Part shown: piece after piece, positions 32,879 through 45,250 of the stretch
How positions within the stretch are numbered: position 1 is the first letter of the stretch
Layout: every line of letters begins with the position of its first letter
Source of the DNA: Ridgeia piscesae
Lineage: Eukaryota; Annelida; Polychaeta; Sabellida; Siboglinidae
Direction of reading: 5' to 3'
Length of the DNA: 64,000 nucleotides
NCBI GenBank assembly: GCA_025642075.2
Contig: JAODUO010000429.1
Span: 106,001 to 170,000 of the forward strand
Position numbers and translations under genes: made by a program
The notes under the pieces: generated by a model
Databases searched by the model: none
What the model was told of the DNA's origin: nothing
Seen by the model: the letters and a program-made list of their open reading frames with translations, nothing else

Positions 32879-34610
32879 AAGTGACAGAAGTTGCATAACA
32901 CTAATGATATTTGACTTAAAAATGACATAAAGCCCGGCGAACACGATACAACTTTTGTTGTAAGTTGGGTGTTTTGCCGACTTTGTTCCTAATGTACGTG
33001 GGCCTAAGGACTTGCTAAAACTTTGTTGTCCAGACCAACGCAACAAAAGTCTGACTGATTTGAAAATTGAATCGGCAAGACGTTTTGTTGCTAACGTACG
33101 CCATTCAGCAACATAACAAAACGTTTGTTGTAACTATGAGTCAATCACACTCACTGACCTTGAGTGGGTACATGGATTGCCAAACCCAGGTAAACTACCC
33201 AGGTTCCAGCTATACATAAACCCTGACGACATTATGAAAGCTATGCTCAACAGGATGTTGTCAACTTGTGGCAATTTGTGGATTTATTTCTTGGTGCGCA
33301 TTACAGACTCTAGAGCTGCCAGCTCCAGAGTCTCCCAACCAGTAGAAACTCATCCACGCCAACCTCCCACTCACAGGCGCAATCATTCTTCCTTTATCAA
33401 CAGCCTCTTGAGGACAACTATTAATTCCAGCCGTAATTAACCAGTATCTTCCCTGTGAGAACATTCCTCACTGTCCCACAGCAAACTGTGATTAATCTTC
33501 TGCTTCTCCACAGTTACTGGAGGTAAGGAAGATTAAATTAACTTGTAATTACACTGCTTTTTACAGGAACTTTCAGTTTCCAGTCAACTGGAATCAATCT
33601 CACTTGTCAATAGGCCAGATGTTTAGGAGTATTAAACCAAGTTTAATTTTAACTACCCTTCACCCTGAACAATTGATACAAGTTGTAATTACATTGCTGT
33701 TACAATAACTGTATTCCTTATGGTTTCAGACCCACTTTAAATTTTCAACATGGCACAATGTTTTAATTAGTTAACCATTAATAATATTCAGTGGCGGGAT
33801 TTGTGAGTACAATCGCTTGTGCTTGGTGTATTATTCCCATATGAAATAACTAGCAGTGGTGTATATTACTATTAGGTCTTTGAAAGTGTGGACAAACTGA
33901 AGCAAGCGTTAATTAAAAGTCACCATTGTCAGAAAAAAGACTACAACACAACCTCAGTATCAGGTTTAACCTTAGAACTTGGTAAAAAGTACCTGGATAA
34001 TGAGATGACCATTAGAGGGACTAAATTAATTCCTAAACTTTACATTGAAGGAAAATTGTTACCTTAACTTGCAAGGTGACTAAAGCAAGGTTCAATTGTA
34101 TTAGCAAATGTGCCATGCCTTAGTGGCCTGTCCCTGTTAAAATACACCACCATCTACGCCTCAAAAGATGCGCCATCTACGGCAACTATACTTCCTAAGC
34201 TGTCTGCCAGAGCAAGAACTTTATAGTCGTTCTTCTGTTTCTCTGCACTGATTCCATCTCTCATTCTGCCACACTGACTGAGTAGTTTTCCACAATCCTC
34301 TGCCCACTCATCTTGCTGGCTGACACGGCAGCTGTAAACATCAGTCTCCATACCGCTTCCGGACTCTCTAGAACCATCAGCTCGCGGAGAGTGCTGGCTG
34401 TAGGCCGCCCTCCGCAGACATTCACCCGCATCAATTCTCTCCTCCTGTGTCTCTGCGGCAGTCACTCAATCATTGTGTGACAGTTGTATGCTGCATACCT
34501 TGGGTGTATGGGTGAATCTCCCATCACGGTCATCTCAAAGGTATAGCTAACTCGCAATAACGATCACCCCTCATGAGGGTAAAATTACTTTTGTATCCTA
34601 TCCTGTATGT

Positions 34611-34812
34611 AGAGCGCAGTGGCTCACGGGTAGAGCTTCAGACTCTCGACTAAGACGACCCGGGTTCGAATCCTGTGCTGCGGTGTTAAAAACTTGGGCA
34701 AGTTTTTTCACTCTACATTGCTTCAGTCCACTCAGCTGTATAAATGAGTACCTGGCTATAGACAGTGGTGGATATGTGTAGGAGCAGTCTTCGCGCATTA
34801 ATTGTTTTTCCT
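34611..34812 (+). mobile_element. tRNA-derived SINE
   Basis: The 5' part is tRNA-like. An A-box-like TGGCTCACGGGTAGAGC starts at 34620, and an exact B box GGTTCGAATCC sits at 34663-34673, with normal spacing. A body follows with CACTCTACATTGCTTCAGTC and CAGCTGTATAAATGAGTACC, which I recognise as the type of conserved central core found in invertebrate SINE families. The exact 3' end is unclear. No coding function; it would be copied by a LINE reverse transcriptase. Confidence 0.78.
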
Positions 34813-34994
34813 GTAACACTCCCAGTAATGATCACCCGAGACAGTCCAAAGTGACTTCTGTAATATAGTGGTATGGTGACCTCATAATTCAGGTCACTTG
34901 GATTTATAGTTCTGAAGTTGACTTCCATGATACACTTCCAGTACGCTTAATTTCCCCTTCCTGCACACTTTCCAAATGCCACCTGTGTAAAACA

Positions 34995-35272
34995 CCACTC
35001 GTGGAAGACAGCGCCCTCAAGTGACCACACTGGTCAACAGTCACTGCTGTACACCTGTAGTGTATTATACAACAGTTCAATAAATGGTCAGATTTTTCTG
35101 TAATCTGTTAATTTATTGTAGTATATGTGTCTGTGTTGATCAACACAGAAACAAATACTACAATAAATCAAAAGATTAAAGAAAAATCTGCCTATTTATT
35201 GAACTGTTGTGTAATACACAACAGCAGTGATGACCTATGTGGTCACTTGAGGGCGCTGTCTTCAGCGAGTGG
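34995..35272. mobile_element. foldback palindrome, arms about 135 bp
   Basis: The left arm (from CCACTCGTGGAAGACAGCGC) is matched in reverse complement by the right arm (ending GGGCGCTGTCTTCAGCGAGT), with scattered mismatches and small indels. The centre is the perfect palindrome CTGTGTTGATCAACACAG at 35131-35148, so there is essentially no loop. It could be a foldback or MITE element or an inverted duplication. Transcribed as part of the intron it would form a long RNA hairpin. Confidence 0.85.
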
Positions 35273-35998
35273 GACTGAAGACAGATACTTGACAGCTGAG
35301 TCTGGGCTACCTGCCTGAGTGGGCGGTCAGCTAATTGGCCCTGGCAACGTGAGATGACCGCCAAGAGAGCATGAGGACAGTGATATTCAGGGCAGTTATT
35401 CCATGTGATGTCTAGACCAAGGCACACCAAGCTGAATTTAGGCTACAGGTAGAGGCAGTTGAAACAGACGTAGGAATGCTGGAGTACCTCAGCCATATAT
35501 AGTGACTAATTCCTGTTCAACGTCCCAGTTTATTTAAATCTGTCAGCCGTTTCATTGTTGATGTAACATTAAAGGAAATGGTTTTCCCACATTTTATCAT
35601 GAGATTGAGCAGCCATCTTGAGATAAAATCCCACATCTGCAGTAATTATGATCTTAGGTGTTTTTTCAAGTATTGGCAAGTAAGGCTGGGGCTTTTAGGC
35701 AATTACTAATTGGGCTAATAGGTAACTAGCTTATGATCTAGACTACTAATAATCTTATGTAATAACTCATGACTTTATGTAACACTGGTGATCACAGGTA
35801 ACTGTTCATTAATCAATTAAGATATCAGGCAGCTATCTCACTGCTAGACATGATGGCTGGGAGGAGAGATGTCATCCTCAATCTTGGAATGATTCTCAGG
35901 TATAATCACCTTCAGGTGATCTTGAGAAGAGATTCAATCTAGTCTCAAATGAGACACTATTTGTTTGTGTGAGAAATTCAGTAACACATGCACATTTT

Positions 35999-36184
35999 AG
36001 ATCAGTGTAACTCTCAGTAGTTTTGCTACATTAGAAAGTGACCTAAAAAAAGTTTTTTGAGACCAAGGTCATGCAAAGATATAGATATTTGCATGACCTT
36101 GGATATTCCTAAGTCTCAGAAAACTTTCATTTTCTTTTTTCAAGGTCGCTGCTTCTAACTCAGTACTGAGAGTTACCCTGATCT
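35999..36184. mobile_element. short inverted-repeat element with inner perfect hairpin
   Basis: The outer ends AGATCAGTGTAACTCTCAGTA and TACTGAGAGTTACCCTGATCT are inverted repeats. Inside, CCAAGGTCATGCAAA and TTTGCATGACCTTGG form a perfect 15-bp stem with a 10-nt loop. It is non-coding. The flanks do not show an unambiguous target duplication, so the transposon class is left open. Confidence 0.72.
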
Positions 36185-37268
36185 TTTGTGATATTAATAC
36201 CAAACACCAGATAACATTTGTCAGAATTTCACACAATTACAATACACTGAATACCTTTTGAACGCACTTGTTGTTACATTTCAAACAACATTTGCTTTCT
36301 GTAACATGACCGATCACACAATCAGTTTATGAATACTGATGATGATAGCATAAAACATATAAAACCATAGCAGTAAACACTAAAGTAATATCACTGCGAA
36401 TGTTTCACCCCCGAGACGACACCGACTGTGAGAGCACACACACCTACACTTTATTCACATCTGCGCCTTGTCACATCTCGCTGGAATGAACCGCCCACAT
36501 TCTTGTTTACTTTGGCTAATAAAAAGCAAAAATATATTTTCATTTCCGTGATACGTTCCACCTGTACGTGCTGCCATGTCTGTGTAATGGGATCTGGCTG
36601 GTGGATGCTACCTACAGATGAACATGTTTGTTGTTTCCTCCTAAGCAGATGGCACAGGTGTTGTTTACAACATCCAGTCTAGCCCATGAAGAGCAAGACA
36701 TTTCTTAAGTACTTCTTCTTACCCCCTTGTCGATCCCCGTGGGGGCTCGGGGCTATAGTATATAATCTGTTCTGTCCTCTTAACAATGTCTGTATTTATT
36801 ATATCATGATCTTCTGCTATCTTTTCCTTTTGTGGCAGTTCACCTTTGCCCTTTCAAATTTGTTATAATGTCCTTATGATAACTAGTGTCATGTGTTAGC
36901 AAACGTAATTACAGGACAAATTGGATATCAGAAGAATGTCAGTCAAAGTACAAGAAGCTGGTAGTTGTCATAATATCAATAAGATATCGCAACATGGTTA
37001 ATCATGGTAATTTGGGGAGCAATCTCGCATATTTCTGTGTTCACTTGTTTTCCAATTGAAGGATGGCTCTACTTACTCCCAGGTGTGGTGGTGAAATTTT
37101 ACGTGACTACAAAAAGTCATAATAGTTACAAATTCCACACTTTCTCCCATGTTTCAAATCTTGAAGCTGCAGGTTTCGTGTAATTGAAATGTCAACCCTC
37201 TCTCACTGACGGGGTTAACGTCTGTATTCATCTATCCATTTGAGATCTTAATTCAACAAACAACTTAC

Positions 37269-37424
37269 GTTCGAAGTTGAGCTTGAGGTTGGCATTGCTT
37301 TCACCGAACTTGTTCTTTGCATTGAGCTTGTAGGTGGCAGCGTCAACAGCTTGTGGTTCGGACAACTCTAGAGCGATATAGTAGGTGTTTCCACCTTCAT
37401 CCTTTATGATGAAACGGTATCGCC
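37269..37424 (-). CDS. twitchin exon 3: C-terminal part of Ig domain A
   Basis: 156 nt, phase 1 to phase 1, with acceptor TTGTCTTCAG and donor GAAC|GTAAGT. The peptide is GRYRFIIKDEGGNTYYIALE, then LSEPQAVDAATYKLNAKNKF and GESNANLKLNFE. Strand F is D-A-A-T-Y-K-L with the Cys replaced by Leu; the F-G turn is K-N-K-F-G-E-S. It completes the domain begun at 40470-40606. Confidence 0.95.
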
Positions 37425-40400
37425 CTGAAGACAAAGGTACATTATAGGTCAGAATTGTCTCTTTCCTGAAGCATTCGCATGAAGCCAACCATCGTTTACA
37501 GTTTCCTCTGACACTGCATTATCCATAACAATAACATAAATTACATCTTCGATAAAGATAATGAAGTAGTTGTATCTTATAAAGCAATTATCTGCTTTCA
37601 TAACAATTTCATGAACTATTGAACTGTGCAAACTATTTTGCAAGACAGACCTCTTTCTCACAGCAACAATTTTCCCAAATTCATCGATTTGGAAAATTGT
37701 CAGTACTATCTGTCTAATTTCAGCCAATGCACATACAGTTTGCTACTACAAAGCAAGTCATACAAGCTAGCAATGACAGTGAGCATCATATTTGTATAAA
37801 CCTGTAATATTTCAACTATTGCTTGATGATTTATCAATCATACCACCAATAGGAGTTCCATAAAACAGCTTTTAACAGCATGGAAACTAAACATGACAGC
37901 TAAAGGCATGGATGAAGAATTGTTTTAAATAATCACTTATTAAATTTTATTCTGTTTAAAAATGAATGTCATTTCAACTGAAGCGATCTGTCAAATCGAT
38001 GGATTAAACTTAGTTGGGGTGAAGGTTGAGACGGCATTAGGTAATGGGTTCTGTATCAGCATTAGATACCAATCTCTCTCAGCCACAGTATAGGGCCTAC
38101 TTGCCACTGGCATCAACTGCATTAGTGCTGTGATAAACTGGTAATCATTTATGAAGCAGGTGTTTATGTCTCACGGAAATGTGTTAGGATTGGGACACAT
38201 CCTGAATTCTAAAATAAGCATATTGGGCAAAACATTTCGCCTGGGGCACTGAGGAAGCAAGGTTTCTCCCAAGCAACTGACAGGGTCTGGTTAGCATGTT
38301 TCCGATTTCCATCAGCCCTTCTGCAATAAAAGTACATCATCGCTACGTTATTTGTCCTAACATAAAGTATTAATGCTACATCAATACATGTCATACATAT
38401 TCAACCACGTAGATTTCCTGTGCGATCCATAGAATCGAAGGAAACAGCTTTTCTAAGTTGAATTGCCTAGACAGAAGCATAGGATGTTGCAGAAGTTGCA
38501 GGTAAGTGACCTTAAGTCACTTTGACCGTGAAGGTAATAGGAGTTCGTGGCAGGGCATGTACCAAAGAATACCTTTTGTTGATATCAACATCTTGCCCTT
38601 CTGTGCTGAAACTGAATACATTAAACAAGGCTGACACTGGAGTACTGATGGCGGTGGCATTGCTGAGCAACATCACAGAATGTCATTTGTAACAAATACA
38701 CCTCAATTCACCGACAACCTTCAACAATATTGCAGTTTAACCCATCTTGTAATAAAGTCACAAATACAGGTATTTATGTACCAACTTTCATATAGCTGAG
38801 TGTAATGATGCCGACACTAAATCTTACACATTTCCTTATTACCTTATTATAAACTATACATTTTAAAATAAAACATTAAATATTATGTTCATAAATAAAT
38901 TTCTGTCTATAATAATAAATGTTATTGAACATGTTGTCACAGAGATTACCATGCTAAACATTTAATTAAAAATATTACTTTCTGCAGGAAAAATGTTCAA
39001 AGATCTGATGCTATAATTTCAACTATTTATTCATAAATCAGTATCCTATGATAATTTTATAATCTTTTTTATTATGTATGGATACAGACTACAGACCTAG
39101 ACATAATCTTTATATCCAGCGTGATTACTTCCGATTGCGATTAAAAAGTCTTCGACCAGGGCATAAAACCAGGTTTAGCATCGTGAATAGTTACGCAGAG
39201 ATAGCACTGGCATCCTGAATCGTAATCAGCTGGTCTTACATCTCACTCGTTACTATTCCAAGCCTCGTCTGCTAACACAGCGTCATTGATACAAGCATAA
39301 AGTCTTCAGTCTGACGTAATCCTTGGTAACTGATCCTGTACAGGCCATGTTGGACTGAGATCATAAAAATATACGCAATAGGTGCAAAATCAGTGTCAAA
39401 ATCTAGGTAAATTTGCAAGAAATACGTCCTTTGAGAATCACAAAGACCTCCAACTGCAGCAATTTGTTTCAGTGCTAAACAAAAGCCTCCAAGTGCACTG
39501 GTTCACAAGATGGTACATCCAATCCCCGTCAGACTACAATCTGTGATTTTTTGTTTCCTGGAGGCCAAAAGTTACATAACACGTATGGGAGAATCCGGGA
39601 AAGTCCTGCGTGTTGCCACACATCCTAATCTCGACACACATGGCCCTCTCATTTCTTTCAGTCTATCCACTCTTCATCCATTGTGCTTCTGCATATTTGC
39701 CTCCCCCTCTCTCCCTCCTTCTTCCCATCTCATTCTCAGCCACTTTCCATATTTGACTTACACCCTTTCTGTGTCACTCCTCCCGGCCAGCTCTCTGCCT
39801 ATCCTCTACCCGTGCTCTCCATCCCTCGCTCCCCCTCTCTCTCTCACACACTGCCTGTCTCTTACTCTACCTCTTTTCCCTCTCCCCCTAATCTCTCCCG
39901 CCTGCCATTCCTCCTCTCTAAATTTCTCTCTTTTGTTCTCTCTATCCACCCCATCTATATCCCTCCCTCTCCTTTCCTATCTGTCTTCCATCCTCCCTCG
40001 CTCTCACTCTCACTCTCTCTCTCACTCTCTCATTTTCTCTTTCACTCTCCATCTTTCTCACTCTTGCTCATTGCCCCTCTCTCCATCTCACCTTCTCTCT
40101 CCCCTTTTCACCCTATCACTGCGTAGCACACACTCATACCCCTTTGACACTAAACAAATAAATACTAACACACTGAAAAAAAACCTGTAAGGTAATGTAC
40201 ATAATATATTAATATTAAAATATAACAATTAATAACTACTGTTAAAAGTATTTTAATCTATTAATTTGTTTATCTAGTCATTCTTCCCCATATTTTTTCC
40301 GACTGATTTCTTGACCGATTGATTGACTATATGCAATTGACTGACTGACTGACTGACTGACAATTAAATTTTCATTCAGTAACCTACTTAGTTTTCATTA

Positions 40401-40469
40401 TTTTCGATGCATTGTGAAGCAGCAAATGTGACACTATACTCAGCCAATAAATACACTATTCTGACATAC
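37425..40469 (-). other. intron 2
   Basis: About 3.0 kb. It holds a pyrimidine-rich tract (39690-40125) and a short (GACT)n at 40337-40361. The remainder is AT-rich, with no coding signal seen. Confidence 0.72.
39690..40125 (+). repeat. CT-rich polypyrimidine tract
   Basis: About 435 bp made mainly of CTCTCC/TCTCTCC/CACTCTCT words, with almost no purines in long stretches. It leaves two plus frames open (226 and 147 codons, Ser/Leu/Pro-rich) that reflect composition only. Homopurine-homopyrimidine DNA of this kind can form triplex structures. Confidence 0.9.
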
Positions 40470-40606
40470 CTCCGTCTGAGAGTTGGATATCATCCCTGAA
40501 CCACGTTAGTTCCGGGAGAGGGTCAGCAACGATGCGGCACTCAAACAAGATCTTTCCCCCGGCCTGCCGAATTGCTGGCTTCTGGGCGAAGTTGGGAGCA
40601 CTCCCC
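40470..40606 (-). CDS. twitchin exon 2: N-terminal part of Ig domain A
   Basis: 137 nt, phase 2 to phase 1, with acceptor GTCTCTAG and donor GGAG|GTATGT. The peptide is GSAPNFAQKPAIRQAGGKIL, then FECRIVADPLPELTWFRDDI and QLSDG. The A strand is A-P-N-F-x-x-K-P; strand B has F-E-C (the only Ig here that keeps this Cys); strand C is E-L-T-W-F. In Ig A the domain is cut at the C' region, whereas Ig C and Ig D are cut near strand E/F. Two candidate upstream exons have a compatible phase: the microexon at 63882 and the ATG exon at 53581. Confidence 0.95.
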
Positions 40607-41261
40607 CTAGAGACAGACACAGGGAAACATAAGTCAATGGTACATAGGCTGATACAAGGGATAGACTACAATTGCATCGGGTTTAATCAGTTGTCAGTGG
40701 AAGATGGTAACATGGCACACAGTCACAGGACATACCTGCGTCTTTCAAGGGAGTTACAACAAATTTCAAAAGACCATACAAGTGATCAATTACGTTGACG
40801 TTTATTTATAAATACAGTAACAGACACACATGACTGTAACAGAACTACACTAATTGTTTATCACTAAGGTAGGTGAGTGGAGAAGATAAGCTATGCTTGC
40901 CTTGACCTGAGTGCCTGCCTGGTAGTTTCAGAGTTTTCATTCAGGTAAGATAGTTTTACACGCCAATGCATCATTATAAATAATGTACTGATATATTACC
41001 ATGACAATTAACTGGTGTGTAAGTCATGGCAGCTTTGATCTGAAGACATATCACAGCAACACAACCTGAAGTGCACCCTGCCATGTATCTCATGCAATAA
41101 ATACTCCATACTCATAAGCACACACATAATCACTCAACATGCAAGACAACAATAGTTCACACTACCATTAGGGCCCAGGATTTATGTTTTAGAATAGCAG
41201 TGACTTTAGGTTTGGTGAGGCAAGAAGTTCATGCTGTGTTGTTGAAATAATCCTACTGCTG

Positions 41262-42110
41262 TGGCTGTACCACCTCCACTGTCTGTGTCATCGTACCTCC
41301 ACTGTCTGTGTCACCGCCACTGTCTGTATCACCGCCACTGTCTGTACCACCGCCACTGTCTGTCACCGCCACTGTCTGTACCACCGCCACTGTCTGTACC
41401 ACCGCCACTGTCTGTACCACCGCCACTGTCTGTACCACCGCCACTGTCTGTACCACCGCCACTGTCTGTACCACCGCCACTGTCTGTACCACCGCCACTG
41501 TCTGTACCACCGCCACTGTCTGTCACCGCCACTGTCTGTCCACCGCCACTGTCTTTACCACCGCCACTGTCTGTACCACCGCCACTGTCTGTACCACCGC
41601 CACTGTCTGTACCACCGCCACTGTCTGTACCACCGCCACTGTCTGTACCACCGCCACTGTCTGTACCACCGCCACTGTCTGTACCACCGCCACTGTCTGT
41701 ACCACCGCCACTGGCTGTACCACCGCCACTGTCTGTACCACCGCCACTGTCTGTACCACCGCCACTGTCTGTGTCACCGTTACTGTCTGTACCACCGCCA
41801 CTGTCTGTGTCACCGTTACTGTTTGTACCACCGCCACTGTCTGTACCACTGTTACTGTCTGTACCACCACCACTGTCTGTACCACCGTTACTGTCTGTAC
41901 CACCGTTACTGTCTGTACCACCACCACTGTCTGTACCACCGTTACTGTCTGTACCACCACCACTGTTTGTGTCACTGTTACTGTCTGTGTCACCGCCACT
42001 GTCTGTACCACCGCCACTGTTTGTGTCATCGTTACTGTCTGTACCACCGCCACTGTCTGTACCACCGTTACTGTCTGTGTCACCTTTACTGTCTGTGTCA
42101 CCACTGTTAG
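41262..42110. repeat. 18-bp minisatellite, about 45 copies
   Basis: The unit is TACCACCGCCACTGTCTG, with a more homogeneous left half and a right half where TTACTG and GTGTCACC variants mix in. Since 18 is a multiple of three, long frames stay open on both strands (plus Pro/Leu/Ser, minus Gly/Asp/Ser). These are not called as genes. Confidence 0.95.
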
Positions 42111-42700
42111 GTATGTCACTACTGCAGTCTGTCACTGCTACTGTCTATATCACCAGTGCCTGTGTGACTACTGCTGTCTTTGTCACCGCTACTGTCTATG
42201 TCACCAGTGCCTGTATGACTACTGCTGTCTGTGTCAGCGCTACTGTCTATGTCACCAGTGCCTGTGTGACTACTGCTGTCTGTGTCAGCACTACTGTCTA
42301 TGTCACCAGTGCCTGTGTGACTACTGCTGTCTGTGTCACCGCTACTGTCTATGTCACCAGTGCCTGTGTGACTACTGCTGTCTGTGTCACCACTACTGTC
42401 TATGTCACCAGTGCCTGTGTGACTACTGCTGTCTGTGTCACCGCTACTGTCTATGTCACCAGTGCCTGTGTGACTACTGCTGTCTGTGTCACCGCTACTG
42501 TCTATGTCACCAGTGCCTGTGTGACTACTGCTGTCTGTGTCACCACTACTGTCTATGTCACCAGTGCCTGTGTGACTACTGCTGTCTGTGTCACCACTAC
42601 TGTCTATGTCACCAGTGCCTGTGTGACTACTGCTGTCTGTGTCACCGCTACTGTCTACATCACCACTGTTTGTGTCACAACAAAAGTCTATTTCACTGAT
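42111..42700. repeat. 51-bp minisatellite derived from the 18-bp array, about 11 copies
   Basis: Copies of CCTGTGTGACTACTGCTGTC plus about 31 bp recur at 51-bp spacing (42261, 42312, 42363 and on). Internally each is three diverged ACTGTCTGTGTCAC-type monomers (18+18+15). Further diverged copies continue to about 43040. Confidence 0.92.
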
Positions 42701-45039
42701 ACTCTTTGGGTCATAACTGCTGCCCGTGTCACTTCTATTCTCTGTGTCACTGCTACTGTCTATGTCACCAGTGCCTGTGTCACTACTACTGCCCGTGTCA
42801 CTACTACTGCCTGTGTCACTCCTACTGTCTAATTTTCAACAAGTTTCTGTGTCATTATTAATGCATGTTTCATGGCTACTGTCTGGGTCACTGCTACTGT
42901 CATGGTCACCACTACTGTATGTGTCACTACTACTGTGTCACCGTTTAAAGTACTGCCTGAGTCACTACTAAATACTGTTTATGTCAATGCGACAATCTGT
43001 GTCACTACTGTAGCCTGTGTCTCTGAACACTAGTGTCTGTGTCACTGACTGCTGTGTTGCTAATAATGATGTGTGAAATGTAACACCCACTTCATATAAC
43101 TTCAGTAACTGTTGCTAATGCCATCAACATGTATTTGGAGCAATGATACTGGAGCTGTCAATGACACTGGTATGATTAATGACACTGTACCATAGCACTG
43201 ACACTGACACTGACACTGACACTAACAGTGATTCAAGTACAACCCTGACACATGATATATAGCCCTTCCCCTATCAACATTATTGGACCACTGCTGATTT
43301 CCCAATGATGCCCCAATTAGATTATAATAATTACCTCGACCATTCTCCTATACACCCAAAACCCATTCACATGACAGTTGCCAAGAAACCAACAATCAGC
43401 CTCTCCAAGGCAGGAGCCAAGTTTTTTCTAGAGGGGCAGACAGGGAAAGAGAGGACCCAAGTCTGTGGCTGAGTCCTGTGGCTGAGTCCCAGTCCAGCCC
43501 AGCCACACACACAGTCACTTCTCAAGCTGACAGTTTACCTAAGCACTGGCCTCTGCCAGCCTCCAGGCTCTCTATATTTACAACTGACAGGCGATTTTAT
43601 TACCTGGCTGTCCTGCCCACCCTGCCTGCACCATGCACAGGCCAGCTGGCTATATACTGCAGCCTGCTGCCTCAGCCAGGAAATACACACCAATGGCACT
43701 TCCAGGAATTTCTAGGAAGTCACCCTGTTGAGAAACATCTCCCTTACTGAGCTGTTGTATCAGTGGCACAAATATAAAAGCCGGGAAGTTCAACGGTTGT
43801 GAGACGAGTGTAAAACGTGATCACTATAATTACACAGATTTGAATTATTTACCTAAGTTTAAATATTACATTGAATAAATGTAACTGTACATCACGTATA
43901 CTGTACATTGCAACAGCTAACATTGTAAATAGTTTTAATAAATTAAATATGAGGGCACTTAAATTGAAAGTTCGATATTTAATTTTTTTATGAATCTGAT
44001 AGAAATTTTAATAGATCACATTATATTTGCTAGCTCTGCGTACATGGTTTAAACAATTACAATTTCCTATTAACCATTTTATTAAATGATCTTTTATGGA
44101 AATTAACAGTTTGTAATTTAGACTCTTGGTAATCAACTGACCTTTTACAAAAAACATTGTTATTTTGATGCAATTAAATGATGGCTACTAAATTACTAAT
44201 TAAATTCTGTGCATTACTTTGATAAAGTTTTTACGATGTATTACCTTTAATTGTTCAGTTTCTGATTCTCGTAGACTAAGTTATTTTTAAATTAATGTAA
44301 TATGAACACGTCTTCAAAGAACAGCTAATTACTGGGACACTGATGTAAATAGTTGTTGATATTATGAGTCTAGTTTGTGTTTCTTACATAAACTAGACGT
44401 GTTGTTTACACAGGCAATACTTTGCCATGTCTCCTCTTTGCAGTTGGTAAACAACCCACAGCATAAAACACATCCAAATTTAGCACAAATAAATCCGGAT
44501 GTCTCACGTCGAATCGACGTATTCCCAGCCAAAGTATCTGGATTTACAACATATGCAGTTAGGCCAGAAGGGATGGCACTTGTCACGTGATCCTGATTAT
44601 TTACAAGCTACCAGCTGCAATACAGGTAAACGAAGGCTGTACGTTCCACGGCATCTCCCAGGGGAACTCTGTCTCCCCGCATCCCTGCAGGCGACAGTGT
44701 CTAGCTGATGAAAAACCCTTCTGAAATCTGTGCCACAGCACAACAAGTTTGTATTTTACCGTTTTCTAATTGCAATGACAGGCCCAGCAAAGTGGAATAA
44801 CATGCCGTGGGACCCGCAGTGACGCAGTTGGCGGTTCTATATATATAACATTGCTTTCCCAAATTTATGCAGCTGCATGGGTAGGTATATAACAAGTGGG
44901 TGGGACAGTTTTTGTCCCATACATCTGTTTAGTGGTTGTACATGTCATTTGAGTAATGATTCTAGCAAATGCCATTCCACTGTCCTCTAAGAATCAGGGC
45001 TTTAATATCTTAAATAAAATCTTGCCACCAGTCATACTT

Positions 45040-45250
45040 TTTTGCTGGACACGTGGATGTTAACTCATATACATGCAAGCCAGTTGAGATGTGTTTTATG
45101 ATCTGATATAAACATATCCATTTTCAAGGCATATGTTATTTTTTAAGCTTTTTTGCGCCTTCATATTTTTACCCATCCAGCGATATTTATACCCATCCAC
45201 ATCAGGTTTTGCCCATCCAAATGATGGGTGGGCGGGTCTCTGCATGTAAA
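45040..45250 (+). mobile_element. dispersed repeat, copy 1 of 3
   Basis: It shares with 56208-56458 the words GTTAACTCATATACATGCAA, GTGTTTTATG, CATTTTCAAGGCATA, ACCCATCCA and a final GATGGGTGGGCGGGTCTCT. The orientation is plus. It has no open frame and looks like a short non-autonomous interspersed element. Confidence 0.72.

Larger units (their letters stand above)
31437..37268 (-). other. intron 3, rich in short transposon-like inverted repeats
   Basis: About 5.8 kb. It holds an inverted-repeat element at 31619-31817, a (TGACC)n array at 32798-32878, a tRNA-derived SINE near 34611-34812, a long palindrome at 34995-35272 and another inverted-repeat element at 35999-36184. Sequence at 32930-33130 with AAGCCCGGCGAACACGATAC and repeated TTTGTTG words looks like a decayed transposon end. 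The other segments are AT-rich with no coding signal. Confidence 0.75.

Noticed and set aside
32930..33130. Transposon end beginning AAGCCCGGCGAACACG
   Set aside because: The wording resembles a transposon terminus, but no matching inverted end or target duplication could be found, so it is only mentioned within the intron.
37449..37488. ATG-led start (MASCEC...) immediately upstream of the Ig A second exon
   Set aside because: It reads through a good acceptor at 37425-37426 and would begin mid-domain; an intronic coincidence.
39510..40190. 226- and 147-codon Ser/Leu/Pro frames
   Set aside because: Caused by the CT-rich tract; two overlapping frames are open together.
41261..42832. 523- and 463-codon plus frames and 268-codon minus frame
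   Set aside because: All are translations of 18/51-bp arrays in several frames at once, with no non-repeat domain.
43760..43790. TATAAAAG box on the plus strand
   Set aside because: No downstream exon or start codon with coding potential on the plus strand.
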